Origin: an uncultured Blautia sp. | GTDB lineage: Bacteria > Bacillota > Clostridia > Lachnospirales > Lachnospiraceae | DNA: 19,519 nucleotides | Direction: 5' to 3' | NCBI GenBank assembly: GCA_938028845.1 | Contig: CALIZJ010000055.1 | Coordinates: 1 to 19,519, forward strand | Shown: positions 14,057-19,519 of the stretch, piece by piece | Numbering within the stretch: position 1 is the first letter of the stretch | Layout of the letters: every line of letters starts with the position of its first letter | Position numbers and translations under genes: made by a program | Notes under the pieces: generated by a model | Databases searched by the model: none | The model's input: the letters and a program-made list of their open reading frames with translations, nothing else | What the model was told of the DNA's origin: nothing

Positions 14057-14677
14057 ATGAAAAAAATGAAAATCTTAGCATTGGCAGGTTTTATGGCGAT
14101 GAGTTTTGCACTTGGCGGCTGCGGCGGCAATACCACAGAGGAAGAGGATGTGTCTGCTGAAAGTGAGGATGCTTTTGAAGATGAGCTTACACCTTTGACA
14201 GAAGATGAGATCGAAGAGCTGGAAGGCGGAAATTATGCAGTAGATGATGAAATGACAGTCATGACAGAGAGCGAGATGGACGCTATGGGAGAAATGGAAG
14301 AGGAAGAAGAGGATGATTCCCAGCAAGGCGTTACGGTGGAAGAAGACGGCACCTACACCAGTATGGAGGAGGTCTCCGTATATATTCATACTTACGGGCA
14401 CCTGCCGTCCAATTATATCACTTCAGAGGAAGCTGCAGAACTTGGCTATGACGAAAGCCAGGTAAACCTTTCTGAGGTCGCTCCTGGAAAGAGTATCGGC
14501 GGAGATGTATATGAGAACGAAGAGAATATGATTCCGGTAGAAGAAGGGCTTACCTATCATCAGTGTGATATCAATTCAGAAAACGGTGAACGGACAGATG
14601 AACGTCTGGTTTATTCCAATGAAGGGGATATTTATTATACACCGGATCTGTTTGAGACATTCCAGCGGATCTATTGA
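14057..14677 (+). CDS. Lipoprotein with catalytically inactive barnase-like domain
   Basis: 206-residue secreted lipoprotein. The signal peptide (1-21) ends in a lipobox LGGC with lipid-anchored Cys22. Residues 25-100 are an extremely acidic, low-complexity linker (EEEEEDD at 81-87). Residues 100-206 align end to end with barnase: TYGHLPSNYIT against TYHKLPDNYIT, LSEVAPGKSIGGD against LADVAPGKSIGGD, then CDIN, ERLVYS and TFQRIY. The general base Glu73 of barnase is Gln169 here (CAG 14561-14563), the general acid His102 is Leu198 (CTG 14648-14650), and Lys27 is Ser123. Arg83 and Arg87 are kept as Arg179 and Arg183. RNase activity is therefore not expected; a binding or wall-associated role is inferred. 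AGGAGA precedes ATG 14057. No barstar gene is nearby. Confidence 0.9.
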   Translation: MKKMKILALAGFMAMSFALGGCGGNTTEEEDVSAESEDAFEDELTPLTEDEIEELEGGNYAVDDEMTVMTESEMDAMGEMEEEEEDDSQQGVTVEEDGTYTSMEEVSVYIHTYGHLPSNYITSEEAAELGYDESQVNLSEVAPGKSIGGDVYENEENMIPVEEGLTYHQCDINSENGERTDERLVYSNEGDIYYTPDLFETFQRIY

Positions 14678-14687
14678 TCCAAGAAAT

Positions 14688-14735
14688 CCTGACCGGAAAG
14701 CCTCCCTTTAAATGTTAAAGAGGGAGAAGGTCAGG
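14688..14735 (+). other. Large imperfect hairpin in the leader of the MFS gene
   Basis: CCTGACC (14688-14694) pairs with GGTCAGG (14729-14735). Inside, CTCCC and TTTAA pair with TTAAA and GGGAG around a 3-base loop, with a 2-base bulge. No T tract follows. It starts about 10 bases after the lipoprotein stop and may stabilise that mRNA or be part of a leader structure. Confidence 0.45.
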
Positions 14736-14769
14736 TACAAAAAACATCTGCTTTATTGCAGAAAGTAGG

Positions 14770-14793
14770 GGCGCCTTTATACGGCGCCTTTTT
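14770..14793 (+). terminator. Intrinsic terminator just ahead of the MFS gene
   Basis: GGCGCC (14770-14775) and GGCGCC (14783-14788) pair around TTTATAC, followed by five T residues (14789-14793). It lies only 13 bases before the MFS start and right in front of its ribosome binding site, so it either ends the lipoprotein transcript or works as an attenuator. Confidence 0.6.
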
Positions 14794-14806
14794 GTGGGAG
14801 GAAGAG

Positions 14807-15982
14807 ATGGAAAAAAAGTACTATAAAACTTTATATGCAAGCTATCTGGGCTATGTGACCCAGGCAATTGTAAACAACTTGGCGCCGCTTCTGTTCGTCA
14901 CATTTCAGAAAGAATTTCATATTTCTGTGGCACAGATCGGTTTTCTGGTAACGTATAATTTCGCCGTTCAGATGATCGTGGATATTCTGGCTGCAAGATA
15001 TGTAGAGCGGATCGGCTATAAAATATCCATTGTAGCAGCCCATGTATTTAGCGTGATCGGATTGGTTGGCCTTGGGGTATTCCCGGATCTGATGGGAAAT
15101 CCCTATCTGGGACTGATGCTTTCCATTACTATATATGCCATTGGAGGCGGTCTGATCGAAGTTTTAGTAAGCCCCATTGTCCAGGCACTCCCCATGGATG
15201 AAAAGTCTTCGGCAATGAGCCTTTTACATTCCTTTTACTGCTGGGGCCACGTGCTTGTGGTTATTTTATCTACCATATTTTTTAACGTGGCAGGAATTGA
15301 AAACTGGAGGATGCTGACTGTTTTATGGGCGATAGTTCCTTTCGCAAATATTCTTCTTTACGCAGGGGCGCCTATAAAGGTGTTGGTGGAAAAGGAAGAG
15401 GCTCTTCCTGTGAAAAAAATGTTTGCCATGAAGCTTTTCTGGCTGTTTTTCCTTTTGATGATCTGTTCCGGCGCTGCCGAGCAGGCAATGAGCCAGTGGG
15501 CTTCCTATTTTGCAGAGAGCGGGCTTAAAGTTTCAAAGACCATGGGAGACCTTATGGGACCCTGTATGTTTGCCATTCTTATGGGAGCATCCAGAACTTT
15601 CTATGGTGTGAAGGGAGAAAAGATTCCCCTGAAAAAATTCATTTCCATAAGCAGTGTTCTTTGTGCAGTAAGTTATCTTCTGGCTGTGTTTGCTCCGGTT
15701 CCGGTCCTTTCTCTTGTAGGCTGCGCCCTGTGCGGGCTGTCTGTAGGAATCATGTGGCCTGGAGTATTCAGCCTTGGAGCCGAATACTGCCCCCAGGGAG
15801 GGACGGCGATGTTTGCCTTTTTTGCCCTGGCAGGAGATATTGGCTGCTCAGGAGGACCTTCTGTGGTGGGAATGGTCTCAAACGCTTTTGGCGGAGAGTT
15901 AAAAGCGGGGCTTCTTGCAGCGATTATTTTCCCAGTGCTGCTTTTAGTGGGAGTAAACAGGCTGCGCAGTACCGCTAAATAG
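14807..15982 (+). CDS. MFS transporter
   Basis: Major facilitator superfamily membrane protein of 391 residues, about 12 transmembrane helices. A motif-A-like loop lies between helices 2 and 3 (AARYVERIGYK near 62-72). A central cytoplasmic loop near 190-210 (VEKEEALPVKK) divides the two six-helix halves. The start MEKKYYKTLYASYLGYVTQ, and the conserved helix-5 and -11 segments (GLIEVLVSPIVQAL, MWPGVFSLGAEYCP), resemble sugar-permease-like MFS members. Substrate cannot be fixed. ATG at 14807 is chosen because GGGAGG lies at a good distance; an earlier in-frame codon (14756) would put the terminator hairpin inside the gene. A leader hairpin and terminator precede it, and a bidirectional terminator follows. 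Confidence 0.88.
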   Translation: MEKKYYKTLYASYLGYVTQAIVNNLAPLLFVTFQKEFHISVAQIGFLVTYNFAVQMIVDILAARYVERIGYKISIVAAHVFSVIGLVGLGVFPDLMGNPYLGLMLSITIYAIGGGLIEVLVSPIVQALPMDEKSSAMSLLHSFYCWGHVLVVILSTIFFNVAGIENWRMLTVLWAIVPFANILLYAGAPIKVLVEKEEALPVKKMFAMKLFWLFFLLMICSGAAEQAMSQWASYFAESGLKVSKTMGDLMGPCMFAILMGASRTFYGVKGEKIPLKKFISISSVLCAVSYLLAVFAPVPVLSLVGCALCGLSVGIMWPGVFSLGAEYCPQGGTAMFAFFALAGDIGCSGGPSVVGMVSNAFGGELKAGLLAAIIFPVLLLVGVNRLRSTAK

Positions 15983-15991
15983 AAGAAAAAT

Positions 15992-16023
15992 AGCTGCCGG
16001 TATTTCCGGCAGCTTATTTTTTT
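15992..16023. terminator. Bidirectional terminator between MFS and ldhA
   Basis: AGCTGCCGG (15992-16000) pairs with CCGGCAGCT (16006-16014) around TATTT. A T run (16017-16023) follows on the plus strand, and TATTTTTC follows on the minus strand. It serves both converging genes and touches the ldhA stop codon. Confidence 0.9.
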
Positions 16024-17011
16024 ATGAGAGAACCTCGTTTTTTAGTTCGTCTCCATTCATATATGCTTTGGCGTTATCCAGGGTAGTTTCTGCAATATTG
16101 GTAAGCGCCTCTTCTGTAAAGAAGCCCTGATGGGAGGTCATGGTTACGTTGGGGAAAGACAAAAGCCTTTGGATGGTGGAAGTAGGAAGGATACGTTCCG
16201 ACATATCTTCATATACAAAATCTGTCTCCTCCTCATATACATCCAGTCCCACAGCGAAAAATTTATGATCCCGGATACCTGCGATCAGATCTTCGGTTTT
16301 GATCAGTCCGCCTCTTGAGGTATTGACCAGAATGACGCCATCCTTCATTTTTTCAATGGATTTTTCATTGATTATGTGGCGTGTCTCATCGGTGAGAGGA
16401 CAATGAAGGCTGATCAGGTCGCTTTGTGCAAGGAGTTCGTCAAGGGACACATATTCCAGGAAATCCAAATCTTTATTGGGAAAGAGGTCAAAGGCGATCA
16501 CCCGCATGCCAAAGCCCCGGCAGATTTTTGCCATGGCCTGTCCGATCTTTCCAGTTCCAATGATTCCGGCAGTTTTCTGATAAAAATTAACTCCCATCAG
16601 GCCGTTTAAAGCAAAATTGTTCTCCCGGCATTTGATATATGCCTTGTGGGTGTGACGGTTTGCTGTGAGGGCAAGAGCCATGGCGTGTTCCGCCACAGCC
16701 TCAGGAGAATAACCAGGTACCCGAAGAATCTTCATTCCATATTTATGTGCGGCTTTTAAATCCACATTGTTATAGCCGGCACAGCGCATAAGGATCAGCT
16801 TTACGCCCTGATCGTTTAAAACCTCGATTACAGAGGTGCCCAGGTCTGCGTTTACAAAGGCGCAGATCCCGTCGTAGCCTTTGGCAAGGGCGGCTGTTTC
16901 TTCGTGGATGTTTGCCTCGATGAATTTAATCTCAATTCCCGGATACTTGGGCAGCAGCTTTTCAAAGAACTGTTCGTCATAGTTTTTCGTTCCGTAAAAT
17001 AAGATCTTCAT
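16022..17011 (-). CDS. ldhA: D-2-hydroxyacid dehydrogenase, LdhA type
   Basis: NAD-dependent reduction of a 2-keto acid to the D-2-hydroxy acid; cytoplasmic. 329 residues, the same length as E. coli LdhA, with which the order of motifs agrees from MKILFYGTKNYDEQF to the end. Seen: MRCAGYNNVDL (75-85), VPGYSPEAVAEHA (98-110), nucleotide-binding AGIIGTGKIG (148-157), HCPLT, NTSRGGLI with catalytic R233, VYEEETDF with E262, and TSHQGFFTEEAL with catalytic H294. The ATG at 17011 has AGGAGA upstream; an earlier in-frame ATG at 17068 lies inside the preceding gene and has no such site. It follows aroA by 46 bases in the tyrA-aroA operon, so the substrate may be an aromatic keto acid (phenylpyruvate or 4-hydroxyphenylpyruvate) and not pyruvate; that part is inference. 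Confidence 0.92.
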   Translation of the reverse strand: MKILFYGTKNYDEQFFEKLLPKYPGIEIKFIEANIHEETAALAKGYDGICAFVNADLGTSVIEVLNDQGVKLILMRCAGYNNVDLKAAHKYGMKILRVPGYSPEAVAEHAMALALTANRHTHKAYIKCRENNFALNGLMGVNFYQKTAGIIGTGKIGQAMAKICRGFGMRVIAFDLFPNKDLDFLEYVSLDELLAQSDLISLHCPLTDETRHIINEKSIEKMKDGVILVNTSRGGLIKTEDLIAGIRDHKFFAVGLDVYEEETDFVYEDMSERILPTSTIQRLLSFPNVTMTSHQGFFTEEALTNIAETTLDNAKAYMNGDELKNEVLS

Positions 17012-17057
17012 AGTATCTCTCCTTTCTTTTTCAAATCCTTTCCGACTGTCTATAGTA

Positions 17058-18338
17058 TTAGCAGGCATCTCCTAAACCATACAGATCCTGGTAAAAATTT
17101 GGATAGGAGATGTTTACACAGTCTCCATTAAGAATGGTAAGGGGACCGTCACAGATGGTTCCGGCTACTGCGAAGGACATAGCCACCCGGTGATCCAGGT
17201 GTGGGTCGATGACCGCTCCGTGAAGGGGCACGCCCCCGTGAATGATCATTCCGTCCTCAGTTCCTTCAATATCAGCACCCATCCGCCTTAGATTTTCTAC
17301 CATTACCTGGATCCGGTCAGATTCTTTTACCCGTAACTCCTTTGCGTCCCGGATGATCGTAGTGCCTTTTGCAAAAGCGGCCATTACAGCGATCATGGGA
17401 AGCTCATCGATCAATGTAGGAATAATTTCTCCTTCTATGACTATTCCCTGCAGACTGCCGGATCGTACAAGAAGATCAGCAGTAGGTTCTCCTTCTTTGT
17501 TTTCATTTAAAAGGGTGATGTCCGCTCCCATAGCACGGCACACACGCAGCATACCGTCTCTGGTGGGATTAATGCCCACGTTTTTTAAAAGGATCTCGCT
17601 TCCCGGTGTGAGGATTCCAGCCGCTATAAAATAAGCGGCAGAGGAAATATCTCCGGGAACCAGGATCTCCCTTGCCTTTAGAGTAGGTTCCGGAAGGATG
17701 GAACAGGTGGTTCCTTCTGCGGATATTTTAGCGCCCAGGTAGTTTAACATGATTTCCGTATGATTCCTGGAAAGCACAGGCTCTGTGACGCTGGTCTTTT
17801 CATCTGCGTACAGTCCTGCAAGGAGGATGCAGGATTTCACCTGGGCGGAAGATACAGGGGAGGAATAATGGATTCCTTTAAGGGGTTTTCCGGTAATAAG
17901 AAGGGGAGCGCAGCCGTTTCCGCGCAGGCTTTTTATGTCCGCTCCCATCATGGTGAGCGGGGTGATGATACGGTTCATAGGTCTTGCCTGAATAGAAGCG
18001 TCTCCATTTAATTCTGATGAAAAATTCTGTCCGGCAAGAATACCGGAGATCAGTCTGGTAGTAGTACCGCTGTTCCCCACATCTAAAAGCTCGTCCGGAG
18101 CGGAGAGGCCGTGAAGGCCTTTTCCGTGTACCAGCACTTCATCTTTAGTCTGCTGGATAGAAATCCCCATTTTCTGGAAGCAGGAGATGGTGGAGAGACA
18201 GTCTGCGCCCTGTAAAAAATGTGTGATCTTTGTAGTGCCTTCTGCAAGGGAGCCAAACATGACTGCCCTGTGGGAGATGGATTTATCTCCTGGTACAGTA
18301 AGTTCTCCTTTAAGTGATCTCAGCTTCTTGATTTCCAT
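17058..18338 (-). CDS. aroA: 5-enolpyruvylshikimate-3-phosphate synthase
   Basis: Sixth step of the shikimate pathway: joins shikimate 3-phosphate and phosphoenolpyruvate. 426 residues, normal for the family; cytoplasmic. The active-site motifs are GDKSISHRA (K19, S20, R24), LDVGNSGTTTRL (86-97), DASIQARPMNRII, PVSSAQVKS, IDELPMIAV and LRVKESDRI, ending in DHRVAMSFAVAG. The NSGTTTRL form resembles bacillar and clostridial enzymes. The ATG at 18338 has a perfect AGGAGG upstream. It lies 51 bases after tyrA on the same strand and 46 bases ahead of ldhA, so it is the middle gene of a three-gene operon. Confidence 0.96.
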   Translation of the reverse strand: MEIKKLRSLKGELTVPGDKSISHRAVMFGSLAEGTTKITHFLQGADCLSTISCFQKMGISIQQTKDEVLVHGKGLHGLSAPDELLDVGNSGTTTRLISGILAGQNFSSELNGDASIQARPMNRIITPLTMMGADIKSLRGNGCAPLLITGKPLKGIHYSSPVSSAQVKSCILLAGLYADEKTSVTEPVLSRNHTEIMLNYLGAKISAEGTTCSILPEPTLKAREILVPGDISSAAYFIAAGILTPGSEILLKNVGINPTRDGMLRVCRAMGADITLLNENKEGEPTADLLVRSGSLQGIVIEGEIIPTLIDELPMIAVMAAFAKGTTIIRDAKELRVKESDRIQVMVENLRRMGADIEGTEDGMIIHGGVPLHGAVIDPHLDHRVAMSFAVAGTICDGPLTILNGDCVNISYPNFYQDLYGLGDAC

Positions 18339-18389
18339 AAAGTCCTCCTAAGTTTTTGATTCTGTTGTCTATGGTCTTTTCCTCTGCTT

Positions 18390-19487
18390 TTATTTAGAGC
18401 GCTCGTATACAATATAATTCCTCTTTTTTAAGAGGTCATAGGCGCGCTTCATAGCGTCCTCTTCATAAAATTCAATCTGCAGCACCCCTTCTTCAAATTC
18501 TCTGTTATGGATGATACCGATATTTTTAATACTGATATTATCCATGGCAAGGGTGGTAGCGATAGTGGCGATGCCGCCCGCTTCGTCTGCGATATCCAGA
18601 TACAGTACATAGCTGCGGCTTAATGGGCCGCTTGCCGTTACATCAATGGAATCCCGGTATTCTTTGGAGCTGGCAAACATTTCATAGAGGTTGTCGGCTT
18701 CTTTATTGTCAATGGAACAGCGTATCTGAATGAGCATACGGATAAATTCGTCCAGGACTGCGGAGATATTTTTGTGATTTTCCACGCAGATCTGCTGCCA
18801 CATCACAGGCGAGGAGGATGCAATCCTTGTGATATCCCGAAATCCTCCTGCTGCGATGGTTTTCATGTATTGTGCATCGTTGTCCAGCATATTTACCAGA
18901 TTTACAAGAGCCGATGCAAGAATATGGGGCAGATGGCTTACGCCTGCTGTGATAAAGTCGTGCTCCTCGGCGGTCAGGACCATGGGGATCGCCCCTAAAG
19001 ATGCAATAAATTCCGTAAATTCCGTGAGCTTGTCTATATGCACCTCGCCTCCTGGGGTGAGGATGTAATAGGCATTCTCCAACAGCCGGTCGCTGGAATG
19101 GGAAAAACCTGATTTTTCCGAACCTGCCATGGGGTGTCCGCCGATAAAGCATTCTTCCATCCCAAGAGCTTCTGTCCTTTCGTGGATAATCCCTTTGACG
19201 CTTCCCACATCCGTAATAATACAGTCAGAAGAACGAACGGATTTTAAATATTCCAGATACTGCAGATTAATCTCCACAGGTGCGCAAAGGAATATGTAGT
19301 CGCAGGTGCCGTAACGGCTGTCCCTGGCCTCACATACTGCGTCGATGACAGTACCCGAAAGTGCGGCGGCAAGATTTTCCTTATTGCTGTCGTATGCAAG
19401 GAGATGGTAATCCGGGTGATATTTCCGGATCGCTTTGGCGATAGAGCCGCCGATCAGCCCAAGTCCGATAAAACCAATGGTTTTCAT
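18390..19487 (-). CDS. tyrA: Prephenate dehydrogenase with ACT domain
   Basis: Oxidative decarboxylation of prephenate to 4-hydroxyphenylpyruvate in tyrosine synthesis; 365 residues, cytoplasmic. The N-terminal NAD domain has GLGLIGGS (8-15). The substrate-binding GGHPMAGSEKSG lies near 118-129, and SHLPHILASALVN further on. Residues about 290-365 form a C-terminal ACT domain (SYVLYLDIADEAGGIATIA...) that should give feedback control by tyrosine. The first possible ATG (19499) touches AAAGG directly; the one at 19487, MKTIGFIGLG, has a 10-base spacing and the usual start, so it is chosen. A TAA at 19511-19509 on the same strand may end the upstream operon gene, which lies outside the window. 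Confidence 0.94.
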   Translation of the reverse strand: MKTIGFIGLGLIGGSIAKAIRKYHPDYHLLAYDSNKENLAAALSGTVIDAVCEARDSRYGTCDYIFLCAPVEINLQYLEYLKSVRSSDCIITDVGSVKGIIHERTEALGMEECFIGGHPMAGSEKSGFSHSSDRLLENAYYILTPGGEVHIDKLTEFTEFIASLGAIPMVLTAEEHDFITAGVSHLPHILASALVNLVNMLDNDAQYMKTIAAGGFRDITRIASSSPVMWQQICVENHKNISAVLDEFIRMLIQIRCSIDNKEADNLYEMFASSKEYRDSIDVTASGPLSRSYVLYLDIADEAGGIATIATTLAMDNISIKNIGIIHNREFEEGVLQIEFYEEDAMKRAYDLLKKRNYIVYERSK

Positions 19488-19519
19488 ATAGGTGTACATC
19501 CTTTCCAGTTACAAATTCA

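Noticed and set aside
13963..14160. 65-codon ORF overlapping the flavoprotein stop by ATGA
   Set aside because: Most of it lies in another frame of the lipoprotein gene, which has a signal peptide, a barnase domain and its own AGGAGA site. The Cys/Arg-rich product looks like a frame shadow.
1..19519. Search for CRISPR arrays, tRNA, rRNA, transposases and phage genes
   Set aside because: No regularly spaced repeats, no cloverleaf or rRNA-like stretch, and no transposase, integrase or phage protein is seen. All long frames are accounted for by chromosomal gene families.

Overview
The window looks like chromosomal DNA from an anaerobic gut Firmicute, most likely a member of the Lachnospiraceae (Clostridia). 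The grounds are moderate GC, strong AGGAGG-type ribosome binding sites, BceRS-type signalling, an HD-GYP regulator with an HPt protein, and a barnase-like lipoprotein of a kind I associate with that family. Genus cannot be assigned from the sequence alone. The first 28 bases are Illumina TruSeq adapter, not genome, so the left edge is a library or assembly artefact and it truncates the first gene.

Layout. 29-756 (-): AraC-type regulator cut off by the adapter. 757-1535: divergent regulatory region with a 21-bp-phased direct repeat, a frameshifted small-gene relic, a 55-codon ORF and a terminator. 1525-2949 (-): a methyltransferase and a TetR regulator whose original start appears lost by a one-base frameshift. 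3079-9233 (+): an ABC ATPase and permease, an OmpR-type response regulator, an intramembrane-sensing BceS-like kinase and a BceB-like FtsX-domain permease. A near-perfect BceR-type operator lies before the last gene, but no BceA ATPase gene is present. 9315-10788 (+): HD-GYP response regulator and HPt protein with their own promoter, closed by a strong terminator.

10789-11090 is an intergenic stretch of about 300 bases with a consensus-like promoter and hairpins. It could encode a small RNA, or it may only hold convergent terminators. 11091-12374 (-): CapA/PgsA-family membrane protein. 12542-13966 (+): endonuclease IV and an iron-sulfur flavoprotein. 14057-14677 (+): an acidic lipoprotein with a barnase fold in which both catalytic residues are replaced. 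14807-15982 (+): MFS transporter behind a hairpin-rich leader. 16022-19487 (-): tyrA, aroA and an LdhA-type D-2-hydroxyacid dehydrogenase in one operon.

How the genes work together. The central block reads as cell-envelope or antimicrobial-peptide sensing and detoxification: TetR controls the first ABC pair, and BceS/BceR-like proteins control the BceB-like permease. The HD-GYP/HPt pair links a phosphorelay to cyclic-di-GMP breakdown. The right end makes tyrosine and phenylalanine precursors, with a reductase that could act on aromatic keto acids. The observations most worth following are the catalytically dead barnase lipoprotein, the orphan BceB with its operator, and the broken TetR start.
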